Part shown: piece after piece, positions 8,182-17,519 of the stretch
Layout: each line of letters starts with the position of its first letter
Position numbering within the stretch: the first letter of the stretch is position 1
Source: Anaerosalibacter bizertensis
Lineage (GTDB): Bacteria; Bacillota; Clostridia; Tissierellales; Sporanaerobacteraceae
Reading direction: 5' to 3'
Assembly (NCBI RefSeq): GCF_009696605.1
Contig: NZ_VULR01000001.1
Location: 1 to 64,000, forward strand
Length of the DNA: 64,000 bases
Position numbers and translations under genes: made by a program
Notes under the pieces: model-generated
Seen by the model: the letters and a program-made list of their open reading frames with translations, nothing else
Database searches by the model: none
Told to the model about the DNA's origin: nothing

Positions 8182-10218
8182 TTATTTATTATATTTATCA
8201 TAATTATTTTCAACAAGTTTATTAACTAAATCTTCATCGGCTATATAAGGAATAGTTATATGATCAGTATCTGTATGTTTATCATTATATTCCATACAGG
8301 TTTTTATAGAGTTTTCATTCCTTGCCCAAGACCTTCTAGCTACTCCTCCCATAACATCCCAAGGTATAGCTGATTTTATTATTTCATCTACTCTTTCACT
8401 TCCATCTAATACTAATCCAAAGCCGCCATTTATGGATTTTCCAATTCCTACTCCTCCACCATTATGAAGAGCAATTAAACTCATGCCCCTTGCAGAGTTC
8501 CCTGCATAACAATGGGTTGCCATATCTGCCATTATATTGCTACCATCTTTAATATTTGCTGTTTCTCTAAATGGTGAATCTGTTCCCCCTGTATCATGGT
8601 GATCCCTTCCTAACATTACAGGTCCTATTTCTCCATTCCTTACCATTTCATTGAATTTAAGAGCAATATCTCTTCTTCCTAATGCATCTTGATACAGTAT
8701 TCTTGCTTGGGTTCCTACTACTAAATCATGTTCTTCCGCATCCCTTATCCAAATATAATTATCTCTGTCTTGTCCACGTCTGTTTGGATCAATACATTCC
8801 ATAGCAGCCTTATCTGTCTTTATAAGATCTTCATGTTTTCCACTCAAGCATACCCATCTAAAAGGTCCATAGCCATAATCAAATAGCATAGGCCCCATAA
8901 TATCTTCTACATAGGATGGAAATATGAATCCTTCACTTTCATCTACTCCATTTTTAGTAATTTCTTTTACCCCTGCATCATATACTGCTTTCATAAAACT
9001 GTTTCCATAATCGAAGAAGTAAGTTCCTTTATCTACTAGCTCCTTTATGAGTTCATAGTGACGCACTAAAGATCTATCTACTAATTTAACAAATTTCTTT
9101 TTATCTGCACGGAGTAATTCTGTTCTCTCTTCAAAAGTAAGACCTTGTGGACAATACCCACCATCATAAGGTACATGACAAGACGTTTGATCTGATAGCA
9201 AATCTATTTTGATTCCTTTTTCTACTATATATTCAAGTAAATCAACTATATTTCCATGATAAGCAATAGCTATAGATTCATTTTTGTTTAAATATTTATC
9301 CGCTATTTTAAATACTTCATCTAAATCATCTGAAACTTTATCTATCCACCCTTGATTTAATCTAGTTTCTATTCTTGAGTAATCAACTTCTGCAATAATT
9401 CCTACCCCATTTGCAATTTCTATTGCTTTGCCTTGGGCACCACTCATGCCACCAAGGCCAGAAGTTACAAATATATGACCTCTTAAATCTCCATCTTCTG
9501 GTATGCCTAATTTAAGTCTACCTGCATTTAATATAGTATTATAAGTACCATGAACTATCCCTTGAGGTCCAATATACATCCAACCTCCTGCAGTCATTTG
9601 TCCATAGTTAGCTACTCCCATAGCTTGAGCTTTAATCCAATGTTCCTGATCATCAAACATACCTACCATTAGTGCATTGGTTATAATAACTCTAGGACTA
9701 TGTGGAAAAGATTTAAATAATCCTACAGGATGTCCTGAGGCAACTACTAATGTTTGCTCATCTGTTAGCTCTTCAAGATATTTTTTAAGAAGCCTATACT
9801 GCATCCAGTTCTGACAAACCTGCCCTGTTTCTCCATAAGTAACAAGTTCATAAGGATACAAAGCCACATCAAAATCTAAATTGTTATCAATCATCACTTG
9901 AAAAGCCTTACCTTCAATACACTTTCCTTTATATTCATCAATTGGTTTACCTTTAATATTACCTTCTGGTCTAAAACGATATCCATATATTCTTCCACGA
10001 GTAAATAATTCTTCTAAAAATTCAGGAGCTAGTTCTTCATGAAGTTCTTCAGGTACATATCTTAATGCATTTTTAAGAGCAATTTCTGTTTCTTTTTTTG
10101 TTAGATTAAATTCTCTCTTTGGTGCTCTCCTAATTCCTTCAACAAATTTAGGCATTGGAGGTAATTCATTATCCAATTTAATTGTCATAGCTTTTGAAAT
10201 ATCAAAATTGTTAACCAC
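8182..10218 (-). CDS. hutU: Urocanate hydratase, long form
   Basis: Adds water to urocanate to give imidazolone-propionate, using tightly bound NAD+ as an electrophile. Urocanase signatures include QNWMQYRLLKKYL (about 136), the NAD-binding stretch FVTSGLGGMSGAQGKA (about 251), SDQTSCHVPYDGGYCP (about 342) and the C-terminal GGVGIGKSINGGFG. At 678 residues it is of the long, vertebrate-like class rather than the roughly 555-residue Bacillus/Pseudomonas class. Start is GTG with GGGGGAG upstream. It lies 17 bases after hutH in one operon. Confidence 0.96.
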   Translation of the reverse strand: MVNNFDISKAMTIKLDNELPPMPKFVEGIRRAPKREFNLTKKETEIALKNALRYVPEELHEELAPEFLEELFTRGRIYGYRFRPEGNIKGKPIDEYKGKCIEGKAFQVMIDNNLDFDVALYPYELVTYGETGQVCQNWMQYRLLKKYLEELTDEQTLVVASGHPVGLFKSFPHSPRVIITNALMVGMFDDQEHWIKAQAMGVANYGQMTAGGWMYIGPQGIVHGTYNTILNAGRLKLGIPEDGDLRGHIFVTSGLGGMSGAQGKAIEIANGVGIIAEVDYSRIETRLNQGWIDKVSDDLDEVFKIADKYLNKNESIAIAYHGNIVDLLEYIVEKGIKIDLLSDQTSCHVPYDGGYCPQGLTFEERTELLRADKKKFVKLVDRSLVRHYELIKELVDKGTYFFDYGNSFMKAVYDAGVKEITKNGVDESEGFIFPSYVEDIMGPMLFDYGYGPFRWVCLSGKHEDLIKTDKAAMECIDPNRRGQDRDNYIWIRDAEEHDLVVGTQARILYQDALGRRDIALKFNEMVRNGEIGPVMLGRDHHDTGGTDSPFRETANIKDGSNIMADMATHCYAGNSARGMSLIALHNGGGVGIGKSINGGFGLVLDGSERVDEIIKSAIPWDVMGGVARRSWARNENSIKTCMEYNDKHTDTDHITIPYIADEDLVNKLVENNYDKYNK

Positions 10219-10235
10219 TTAAACTCCCCCTTTTT

Positions 10236-11762
10236 TTAATTTAATCTACCTAGTTTTTCTTCTACTCTATTTAAAATAATATTTGATTTTATTAATTCTT
10301 CACATTTATTTATCTCTTTGTACATAATTATATCATCTTCTACCTTACATGTATTTTCTCTTACTATATCATAGGCTATATTACTTCCATGACCTAGTCC
10401 ACTATTTCCTCTTAAATCTATAGCCTGACATGCAGTTAGAAGTTCCATAGCAAGAACTTTTCTTGCATTATCTAAAATAGTTCTGGCCTTCCTGGCAGCT
10501 ATAGTTCCCATAGATACATGATCTTCTTGGTTAGCAGAAGAAGGTATAGAATCTACACTAGCTGGATGGGCTAATACCTTATTTTCTGAAACAAGAGATG
10601 CAGCTGAATATTGAACTATCATAAATCCAGAGTTCAATCCACCTTCCTCTACTAAAAATGCTGGTAGCCCACTTAATGCTGGATTTACCATTCTTTCTAT
10701 TCTTCTTTCAGAACTATTTGCAATTTCAGCTAAAGCAATACCTAAAAAATCAAAACTTAATGCCATAGGTTGACCATGAAAATTTCCACCTGAAATAACT
10801 TCTCCTACTTCACTAAATATTAGTGGATTATCTGTAGCAGAGTTTATCTCTATCTCCACTTTTTTCTTTACATATTCTATAGCATCTTTAGAAGCACCAT
10901 GAATTTGTGGCAGACATCTTAAAGAATAAGCATCTTGAACCCTAATTTCGCCTTGAGTTGTAGTCATGTTACTTCCTTTAAGAAGTCTTAATAGGTTTTT
11001 AGCTGTATTTATCTGACCATTATGAGGTCTGACATTATGAACTTTTTCATCATATGCAGTTACTATTCCATTTAAAGCTTCAATTGTTAAAGATGAAGCT
11101 ATATCTGCTATTTTACTTAAATTTATACTATCATATACTGCTAATGCACCAATAGAAGTCATAACTTGGGTTCCATTGATTAAAGCAAGACCTTCCTTTG
11201 AGGTTAACTGTACTGTAGAAATTTCAGCTAATTCCATAGCTTTTTTACCTTCCATTCTTTCCCCTTTATAATAAGCTTCTCCTTCACCTAACATGACCAA
11301 TACCATATGTGCTAATGGCGCCAAGTCCCCACTAGCTCCCAATGAGCCTTTTTCCGGTATTACAGGATGGACCCCTCTATTTAACATTTCTAATAAAGTA
11401 TTTAAAGTTGAAAGTCTTATACCAGAAAAACCTTTAGCTAGAGCATTTGCTCTTAGAAGCATTATACCCCTTACTATCTCTTCATCTAATGGATTACCTA
11501 CTCCACAAGAATGACTTACTATGAGATTCTTTTGTAACTTTTTAGTTTCATCTTTAGATATAACTACATCACTAAACATTCCAAATCCTGTTGTAATCCC
11601 ATAGACTACTTTTTCCTCTTCTACAAATTTATCTACTATCTTTCTTGACTCTTCTACATTTTTAATAGCTTCTTTAGACAATTCCACCTTGTATCCATTT
11701 CTTGCAACATTAGCAAATTCTTCAATCGTAAGACTATTTCCGTCGATAATTACTTTATTCAT
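10236..11762 (-). CDS. hutH: Histidine ammonia-lyase
   Basis: Removes ammonia from L-histidine to give trans-urocanate, the first step of the pathway. The Ala143-Ser144-Gly145 triad in GSLGASGDLAPL forms the MIO electrophile, the catalytic Tyr loop YGITTGFG is at about 54, and the C-terminal active-site segment SSANQEDHVSMG is near 408. Length 508 is normal. The ATG has AAGGAGTGAT upstream. This is the promoter-proximal gene of hutHU-ftcD-hutI; no hut regulator gene or clear operator is adjacent. Confidence 0.97.
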   Translation of the reverse strand: MNKVIIDGNSLTIEEFANVARNGYKVELSKEAIKNVEESRKIVDKFVEEEKVVYGITTGFGMFSDVVISKDETKKLQKNLIVSHSCGVGNPLDEEIVRGIMLLRANALAKGFSGIRLSTLNTLLEMLNRGVHPVIPEKGSLGASGDLAPLAHMVLVMLGEGEAYYKGERMEGKKAMELAEISTVQLTSKEGLALINGTQVMTSIGALAVYDSINLSKIADIASSLTIEALNGIVTAYDEKVHNVRPHNGQINTAKNLLRLLKGSNMTTTQGEIRVQDAYSLRCLPQIHGASKDAIEYVKKKVEIEINSATDNPLIFSEVGEVISGGNFHGQPMALSFDFLGIALAEIANSSERRIERMVNPALSGLPAFLVEEGGLNSGFMIVQYSAASLVSENKVLAHPASVDSIPSSANQEDHVSMGTIAARKARTILDNARKVLAMELLTACQAIDLRGNSGLGHGSNIAYDIVRENTCKVEDDIIMYKEINKCEELIKSNIILNRVEEKLGRLN

Positions 11763-11864
11763 ATTATCACTCCTTAATTAATTTATTTTATATAACCTTT
11801 TAGTTGACAGGTTTTAAGTCATCTTTTCTTTTAATTATGTGTTACATTATCTTAATAAAGTGTA

Positions 11865-11893
11865 TAAAAAATACCACAGATTTATTCTGTGGT
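11865..11893 (-). terminator. Terminator of thpR
   Basis: ACCACAGA/TCTGTGGT stem with a 5-base loop. On the minus strand it is followed by ATTTTTTAT. The stem overlaps the last codons of thpR. T-rich flanks on both sides could make it work in both directions. Confidence 0.75.
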
Positions 11894-12448
11894 TATTTTT
11901 TTAAATTTATATGATTTTAATGGAGTATATACTCTCTTTCCCATAATTTCCTCACTCTTCATTAATTTTATTTTACTTAAAGTGAAGTCATAATCCATTT
12001 CTTTATTTAATTGATCTTTAAGCTCATAGAAATCTTTTTTAAGTACTACCCTTCTAGCTAAGGTAATATGAGGTTTAAATCTTCTATTCTCTCTTTTAAA
12101 CCCTATTTTGACCATTTCATCTTCTAATCTTCTATGTAAAGTACTTAAAGCTTTAGTATCTCCTCTAGTTCCTAACCATAGCACCCTTATGTTTTCATTA
12201 CCTTCAAAAAAACCAAGTCTATCTAATGTTAAATGTATAGGATTAAATTTTGTACAAATATTTTTTATTGATTTATCTATTTTGGGCATACCTTCCAATT
12301 TTATATTTCCTAAAAACTTTAAAGTTAAATGGAAATTATCATAAGGTACCCAAGAACCTTTTATTGCTTCTTCTTTAATATTAGACTGTATATTTGATAA
12401 TTTATCTTTTAATTTTTCATCAAATTCCAATGCAATAAAGCTTCTCAT
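11882..12448 (-). CDS. thpR: RNA 2',3'-cyclic phosphodiesterase (2'-5' RNA ligase family)
   Basis: 188-residue 2H phosphoesterase. The two catalytic HxT motifs are present: HLTLKFLG (about residue 41) and HITLAR (about 128). The family opens RNA 2',3'-cyclic phosphates to 2'-phosphates and also joins 2'-5' half tRNAs in vitro; the physiological role is unclear. It follows a small membrane-protein gene by 16 bases and is probably last in the lacI-family transcript. Confidence 0.9.
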   Translation of the reverse strand: MRSFIALEFDEKLKDKLSNIQSNIKEEAIKGSWVPYDNFHLTLKFLGNIKLEGMPKIDKSIKNICTKFNPIHLTLDRLGFFEGNENIRVLWLGTRGDTKALSTLHRRLEDEMVKIGFKRENRRFKPHITLARRVVLKKDFYELKDQLNKEMDYDFTLSKIKLMKSEEIMGKRVYTPLKSYKFKKITTE

Positions 12449-12464
12449 TTTCCATCACCATCAA

Positions 12465-12860
12465 CTATAAAAATGCTAACGCTACTATGGATAATAAAAA
12501 ATCAATAGTGCCTACAAACATAAATCTTTTCCACAATAGTCCTAATACTTCTTTCTTTTTTTTAAGCTCATCTGATTTTTTAATATTTGATATGGTAACA
12601 GCATCTTTATGGCTATTTCCTAACCGTTGTAATTCTTCTATATCCATAGGTTGTTTGTTTAGCATTTTTTTGTGAGTAGACCAAGCAAATAATCGAAATG
12701 CCACACCTACACTTAGAAAAACTACTCCAACAATAAATAAATTATTACTCAATCTATGGATAAAACTGTATTTATGGCCTAATATTATCGATAAAATTAA
12801 AACTACTAAAATACTTATTATAAATAAAGTTAAGTAAGACTTTATTTCTTTATTTTTCAA
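12465..12860 (-). CDS. Small membrane protein, function unknown
   Basis: 131 residues with four hydrophobic segments visible: about 10-30, 40-60 and a C-terminal pair near 105-130. Between them is a charged cytoplasmic loop of about 40 residues. Size and layout are similar to DUF3899-type proteins, but the match is not secure. The TTG start overlaps the end of the lacI-type gene by 11 bases with only a weak ribosome site (GAGAG), which suggests translational coupling. Confidence 0.6.
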   Translation of the reverse strand: MKNKEIKSYLTLFIISILVVLILSIILGHKYSFIHRLSNNLFIVGVVFLSVGVAFRLFAWSTHKKMLNKQPMDIEELQRLGNSHKDAVTISNIKKSDELKKKKEVLGLLWKRFMFVGTIDFLLSIVALAFL

Positions 12861-13869
12861 TTTTAGTACAACTCTCTCTCGTTAATATTTGAAATGGTAA
12901 TTTAATATGAGACTTATCCATCTCTTCTCCTTTTATTTCTTTGATTATTCTCCTTATAGCTACAGCACCAATATCATAATAAGGTTCTTTAATAGTTGTA
13001 AGTCTAGGTCTATATATTGAAGCTATTTTTATATCTCCATATCCAGAAACAGAAATATCTTCTGGAACCCTTATACTATTATCATAGAAATAATTCATAA
13101 GTCCAATAGCCAATTCATCATGGCTACAGAACACCGCTGTTATATTAAGGTCTTTCTTAAGATTCAAAACATCTTTTCCTATTTCATAACCATCTTCAAT
13201 ATTATATCCTTTTGTGAAACAAAGTATTTCATCACTTTCTCCAAGTTCTTCAATGGCTTTTCTATAGCCAGCTATCTTTAATTTCTCTAAAGAATATTCT
13301 ACTTCCTCATTAGTAGTTACATAAGCTATATTTTTGTGCCCTAAACTTATTAGATATCTAGTCATTTCATAGCTTGCATCATAATCATTTATTGATACAG
13401 TAGGAAAGTGTTCAATAAAAAAGTATCTATTTAAATATACAAATGGAATTTTCAATAGTTCTATTTGCTCTTTTACTTCTTTATTTACTATTTCTGATAG
13501 TAATATAATACCTTCTACTTGCTTTCTATTTAACAATTGTATAAATCTTAACTCAGTTTCTTTATCACCATAACTACTACAAAGTAATATATCATAATTA
13601 TACATTTTTCCTACTTCTTCTATCCCTCTAACCATTTGTGCAACATAAGAGTTACCAATATCTGTTACTATTATACCTATTAAAAAAGATTTTTTAGTTA
13701 CTAATGTTCTTGCTATTTCATTTGGTCTATATCCTAATTCTTCGATAGCATCTAGAACCTTTTTCTTAACTTCTTGACTTACAGGTTTTGAATCATTTAT
13801 TACTCTAGAAACCGTTGATATAGATACTCCTGCTAACTTTGCAACATCCTTAATAGTTGCTGGCATCAT
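12850..13869 (-). CDS. LacI/GalR-family transcriptional repressor
   Basis: N-terminal LacI helix-turn-helix with the hinge (TIKDVAKLAGVSISTVSRVI, then GYRPNEIARTL near residue 50) and a periplasmic-binding-protein-like effector domain (about 60-330; NRYFFIEHFPTVSINDYDA and VFCSHDELAIGLM are typical). An ATG at 13881 is itself within the GAGGTGG ribosome site, so translation starts at the ATG at 13869 or the next one at 13866. No sugar transport or catabolic gene lies beside it, so the ligand is not evident. A promoter and a 13-bp dyad precede it. Confidence 0.9.
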   Translation of the reverse strand: MMPATIKDVAKLAGVSISTVSRVINDSKPVSQEVKKKVLDAIEELGYRPNEIARTLVTKKSFLIGIIVTDIGNSYVAQMVRGIEEVGKMYNYDILLCSSYGDKETELRFIQLLNRKQVEGIILLSEIVNKEVKEQIELLKIPFVYLNRYFFIEHFPTVSINDYDASYEMTRYLISLGHKNIAYVTTNEEVEYSLEKLKIAGYRKAIEELGESDEILCFTKGYNIEDGYEIGKDVLNLKKDLNITAVFCSHDELAIGLMNYFYDNSIRVPEDISVSGYGDIKIASIYRPRLTTIKEPYYDIGAVAIRRIIKEIKGEEMDKSHIKLPFQILTRESCTKIEK

Positions 13870-13888
13870 TATCCACCTCATTTATTAA

Positions 13889-13901
13889 TCATGAATCATG
13901 A
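13889..13901. promoter_or_regulatory. Candidate operator dyad upstream of the LacI-type gene
   Basis: TCATGA-N-TCATGA, a perfect dyad with a single central base. It lies about 20 bases before the start codon and some 28 bases downstream of the -10 element, a sensible place for autoregulation by a LacI-family dimer. Binding is inferred from position and symmetry only. Confidence 0.4.
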
Positions 13902-13929
13902 ACAAAATATAATTATAAATATCTTGTAT

Positions 13930-13959
13930 ATTATATCATATTATCTACGATATATGCAA
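13930..13959 (-). promoter_or_regulatory. Promoter of the LacI-type gene
   Basis: TTGCAT (13954-13959) and TATAAT (13930-13935) on the minus strand, 18 bases apart. The rest of the gap between the LacI-type and MarR genes (about 13960-14064) is AT-rich without a visible feature. Confidence 0.6.
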
Positions 13960-14064
13960 TAAAACTACTATAAGTTTAAAGACTTCATTTAAGTTTTCAA
14001 TAAAACTTTTATTTTTATTAAATTTATATCAATTAGAGATTATTTTAATAAATATATATCTACT

Positions 14065-14508
14065 CTAATCATCTTTCATAGCAGTATAAAGGGAATCCAA
14101 TGCTTTTTTTAAGAATTTTTTTTCTTCTTCTTTAAACCCCTTTAGTTTTCCATTTAAATAATCTATTCTTTTATCTAAAACTTTTTCTACTAAATCATAT
14201 CCTATAGGTTGTACTTCAACTCTAACTACCCTTTTATCTTCCTTATCTTTCTTTCTTACAACTAGTCCAGCTTTTTCCATCCTATTTATTAAATCTGTTA
14301 TAGTACTACAAGCTAAAGCCATTTCTTGGCTTAACTCTCCAACTGTTAAATCTCCTTGGCTTATTAATATTTGTAATGCTGTAAATTGAGGAATTGTAAT
14401 ATTAAAATCATTTAAAATCTCTCTACCTTTTTTTCTAATAATATAGTCTACTTTTCTTAAATGTTTTTCAATTTCAACTACATTTTCACATGCTTTTTCA
14501 TTGCTCAA
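14065..14508 (-). CDS. MarR-family transcriptional regulator
   Basis: Winged helix protein: LNDFNITIPQFTALQILISQGDLTVGEL and the recognition helix region ALACSTITDLINRMEKAGLVVRKKDKEDKRVVRV (about residues 70-105). The upstream ATG at 14523 is embedded in the GGAGGAG ribosome site, so the TTG at 14508 (MSNEKACENV, 147 residues) is the likely start. It stands alone between the LacI-type gene and the lipid kinase, so its target is not apparent. Confidence 0.88.
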   Translation of the reverse strand: MSNEKACENVVEIEKHLRKVDYIIRKKGREILNDFNITIPQFTALQILISQGDLTVGELSQEMALACSTITDLINRMEKAGLVVRKKDKEDKRVVRVEVQPIGYDLVEKVLDKRIDYLNGKLKGFKEEEKKFLKKALDSLYTAMKDD

Positions 14509-14621
14509 AAAAATCTCCTCCATTGTTTTTTGTATTTATCATATTATAAACTATTTGAGCTTTAGCCAAACATATTTTTTATTATATAAGTATTTATAAG
14601 AAATAGTATTTGATATTATAG

Positions 14622-14646
14622 AAAAAAGCAGATTAATCTGCTTTTT
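14622..14646 (-). terminator. Terminator of the gdpD-dgk pair
   Basis: AAAAAGCAGATTAATCTGCTTTTT, a perfect inverted repeat directly after the lipid kinase stop codon; a T run follows on the minus strand. Confidence 0.75.
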
Positions 14647-14647
14647 G

Positions 14648-15535
14648 TTACTTTACAAATATTCTAAAGCTACTAGGAACTACCTCAAAGGTTGAAGGAA
14701 GTTTTCCTCCAAATTCTCCATCTATGTCTATAGGTACATCTTCATCTGTATGTATAGTTATTTTTTTCGTTTTAAAATACTCTACATTTGGATGATTTAT
14801 ATGCTCTCCTGTAAAAATATTTATAAATATGGACATTAAATCTTGAACTTCTGATTTTTTGATTATAATACTATCTAAGTACCCGTCTGATACATTAGCC
14901 TTTGGTGCAAGCTTTTTAAAGCCTCCTATGGAAGAACTATTCGATAATAAGAATAGTAATATATCTTCTTCTTTAGTGTATTCTTCACTTTCAAACTTAA
15001 CCCTTATAGGTTCAAATTTTTGTTTTGGTATCTCTTTTAAACCTTCTAAATAATAAGCCATTCTTCCCAATATAGCTTTTACTTCTGGCTGAACTTGATA
15101 GCCAACATTGGTAAGTAGTCCGCTAGCTGCTACATTCACAAAATATTCATCATTTACTTTACCTAAATCTACATCTACAGTATTTTCCTTTTTTATCATC
15201 TCATAAAATTCTCTACTATTCTTAGGTATATCCATATAGTTAGCAAAATCATTAACAGTTCCTGCTGCTAAAATAGCAACTGGTATTTTTCTTCCACCAT
15301 TTACTATACCTTTAGCTACTTCATTTACTGTTCCATCTCCCCCACATGCAATTATTATGTCCCAATCCTCTTTGCAACATTTGATAGTTTCTAACATAGC
15401 ATCATCTTTTTTTCTGGTTAAAAATTTACTTATTGTATAGCCATCATCAATAAGTAATTTACATATAGAATCAAGTCTTCTTTGTATTATTTGTCTTCCT
15501 GAAGAAGGATTGCATATTATCTTAACTTTTTTCAT
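14648..15535 (-). CDS. Diacylglycerol kinase-type lipid kinase (YegS/DgkB/BmrU family)
   Basis: 295 residues with the catalytic-domain nucleotide loop IACGGDGTVNEVAKGI (about residue 63) and the opening KKVKIICNPSSGR common to this family; the C-terminal half has FLLSNSSSIGGFKKLAPKANVSDGYLD (about 198-225). Members phosphorylate diacylglycerol or related lipids, recycling lipids released in envelope synthesis. It follows the glycerophosphodiester phosphodiesterase by 27 bases in the same orientation, which supports a shared role in membrane lipid turnover. The exact lipid substrate is not determined. Confidence 0.88.
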   Translation of the reverse strand: MKKVKIICNPSSGRQIIQRRLDSICKLLIDDGYTISKFLTRKKDDAMLETIKCCKEDWDIIIACGGDGTVNEVAKGIVNGGRKIPVAILAAGTVNDFANYMDIPKNSREFYEMIKKENTVDVDLGKVNDEYFVNVAASGLLTNVGYQVQPEVKAILGRMAYYLEGLKEIPKQKFEPIRVKFESEEYTKEEDILLFLLSNSSSIGGFKKLAPKANVSDGYLDSIIIKKSEVQDLMSIFINIFTGEHINHPNVEYFKTKKITIHTDEDVPIDIDGEFGGKLPSTFEVVPSSFRIFVK

Positions 15536-15562
15536 GGGTACCAGCCTTTCCTAATCTAATAA

Positions 15563-16288
15563 TTAACTAACTACTCTTATACCAATATCAGGACAATCAG
15601 TTATTATACTAGTAACATTAAGTTTATTCATTAACGTAATCTCTTTTTCATTATTTACTGTAAATGGATTTACCATAACTTTATTAAAAAGACATTCTTT
15701 AACAACTTCTTTATTTATAGTAATAAATAGTGGATGTATAGCATCTGCTCCTATACTTTTAGCATACTTCCAGGGAGAAACCATTCCAGCTATATATAGT
15801 ATACCTGTTTTAATTGTGGGTTCAAGTTTTTTTATTTTTAGCAAGCTATAATGATTAAAAGAAGAAATAATCACATGATTCTCCAATCTATAATCTTTTA
15901 TAAGTCCCACTACATCTTCTTCTATATTTGAATAAAATATGGGACCATTTTTTAACTCTATATTTAAAAATATGTTTTCTTTTTTAACCAACTCAAATAC
16001 TTCTTCTAATACCGGAATCTTTTCTTTAGAAAACTTTTTATCAAACCAACTTCCAGCATCTAGTGATTTTATCTCTTCTAAAGTTAAATCCTTAATATAT
16101 CCAGTTCCATTAGTAGTTCTATCTACTTTTTCATCATGACATACTATAAGATGTCCATCTTTAGATTTATGAATATCTATCTCAATTCCATCTGCATTCA
16201 TATCAACTGCCATTTCATAAGAAGCAAAAGTATTTTCTGGTGCATAATGAGATGCTCCTCTATGAGCTAATATTAAAGGTCTACCCAA
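15563..16288 (-). CDS. Glycerophosphodiester phosphodiesterase
   Basis: 241-residue GDPD TIM barrel without a signal peptide, so cytoplasmic (UgpQ type). Catalytic residues are in AHRGASHYAPENT (His and Glu, about 8-20), DGIEIDIHKSKDGHLIVCHD (Glu/Asp and the second His, about 34-53) and NIELKNG (about 111). It hydrolyses glycerophosphodiesters to glycerol-3-phosphate and an alcohol. The start is TTG with GGGGGG 6 bases upstream. First gene of a pair with the lipid kinase. Confidence 0.93.
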   Translation of the reverse strand: MGRPLILAHRGASHYAPENTFASYEMAVDMNADGIEIDIHKSKDGHLIVCHDEKVDRTTNGTGYIKDLTLEEIKSLDAGSWFDKKFSKEKIPVLEEVFELVKKENIFLNIELKNGPIFYSNIEEDVVGLIKDYRLENHVIISSFNHYSLLKIKKLEPTIKTGILYIAGMVSPWKYAKSIGADAIHPLFITINKEVVKECLFNKVMVNPFTVNNEKEITLMNKLNVTSIITDCPDIGIRVVS

Positions 16289-16341
16289 TTAAATCCCCCC
16301 TCTAAAAATACATCTATATCTATTATACACTTTTTATATTA

Positions 16342-16389
16342 AAAAAAATATAAAAAGTAAGAAATAGGGAGAGTTCCCCCTATTTCTTA
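16342..16389 (-). terminator. Terminator of the 64-residue gene
   Basis: Stem TAAGAAATAGGG/CCCTATTTCTTA (16358-16369 and 16378-16389), then CTTTTTATATTTTTTTT on the minus strand. It overlaps the stop codon of the gene. Confidence 0.8.
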
Positions 16390-16574
16390 TTTTCTATACC
16401 TTTTAACATTTTTTGAAGTTTACGCGCTTGATGACCACATTCTTCTGCAAAATCTTTAAAAGCTTTAGCTATTTCAGTATCATGAACTTGTTTAGATTGT
16501 GTTTCAAAATCTCTTACCATCTCTTGTGTATCCAATATTTTTTTCTTGATAATTTCTTTTGTATTCATTTCCAT
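16380..16574 (-). CDS. Small helical protein, function unknown
   Basis: 64 residues, highly charged and predicted all-helical, with no Cys pairs or membrane segment. An ideal ribosome site, GGAGGTGAT, sits 4 bases before the ATG, and a strong terminator follows, so this is a real monocistronic gene. Spaced acidic and His residues (DFAEECGHQ) faintly recall the ferritin/rubrerythrin helical fold, but that is only a resemblance. Confidence 0.7.
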   Translation of the reverse strand: MEMNTKEIIKKKILDTQEMVRDFETQSKQVHDTEIAKAFKDFAEECGHQARKLQKMLKGIENKK

Positions 16575-16718
16575 ATAATCACCTCCAAGTAATATCTACT
16601 AATATCTTTTCTTATTAAATGTTTTTTATGTGTTTATATTTAATATTTAAAGCTTTACTTATCTTTAATTTTAAAGTAAAATAATCTCAGTATAATTTTA
16701 AAAATAGGAGTGTATAAA

Positions 16719-17519
16719 ATGTACGATTTTCATATTCACAGTGATTTCTCTATGGATTGTAAATATTCTATGGAGGATATGGTGTTGGAAGGAATAAGAA
16801 AAAATATGAGATCTTTATGCTTTACTGACCATATTGAATTTCAAGTTACGGAAAAAAAAATAGATATTGCTTTCCGAACAAAAGATTATTTTAGGAAAGC
16901 TAATCAAATTAAATATAAATATTTTAAAGATATTGAGATTTTAACTGGGGTTGAAATAGGAATGCAACCCCATCTAAGTAAACAATATAATTCCTTTCTA
17001 AATAAAGAACGTTTTGATTTTGTTCTCATGTCAATTCATTCTGTAGGAGGAAAAGATATATGCTTTGATGGCTTTTTAGATGGAAAAGATCCTACTGAAG
17101 CTATTTTAAAATACTATGAGAATATTTTAAATTGTGTGGAAAACTTTTGCAATTATGATATATTAGGCCATGTTGATTTAATAGATAGATATTTTGAAGA
17201 CTTTTCTCTCATTCCTGAAACAAAAGAATATATAGACTTAGTAGAAAATATATTTAAAGTAATTATTTCTTCAGGAAAGGGGATTGAACTAAATACTTCA
17301 GGAATAAGATATGGATTAAAATATTATCATCCAAAAATCGAATTATTAAAACTCTATAAGAAATTGGGAGGAGAAATTATAACCATAGGTTCAGATGCAC
17401 ATAAACCAGATTTTGTTGGCTATGATTATAAAAAAGCAGAAAAATTATTAAGAGATTTAGGTTATAAATATATATTTATATTTAGAGATAGAAAAAAATT
17501 TCCAATTCAAATAGCCTAG
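16719..17519 (+). CDS. PHP-domain phosphoesterase, histidinol-phosphatase (HisJ) family
   Basis: 266 residues of the PHP superfamily: DFHIHSDFSMD at the N-terminus, CFTDHIEF (about 36), GVEIGMQ (about 78), SIHSVGG (about 108), LGHVDL (about 151) and the final metal motif GSDAHKPDFVG (about 225). These supply the multinuclear metal site. A GTG at 16710 overlaps the AGGAG ribosome site, so the ATG at 16719 is preferred. No other his genes are nearby; a role as a general phosphoesterase remains possible. Confidence 0.85.
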   Translation: MYDFHIHSDFSMDCKYSMEDMVLEGIRKNMRSLCFTDHIEFQVTEKKIDIAFRTKDYFRKANQIKYKYFKDIEILTGVEIGMQPHLSKQYNSFLNKERFDFVLMSIHSVGGKDICFDGFLDGKDPTEAILKYYENILNCVENFCNYDILGHVDLIDRYFEDFSLIPETKEYIDLVENIFKVIISSGKGIELNTSGIRYGLKYYHPKIELLKLYKKLGGEIITIGSDAHKPDFVGYDYKKAEKLLRDLGYKYIFIFRDRKKFPIQIA

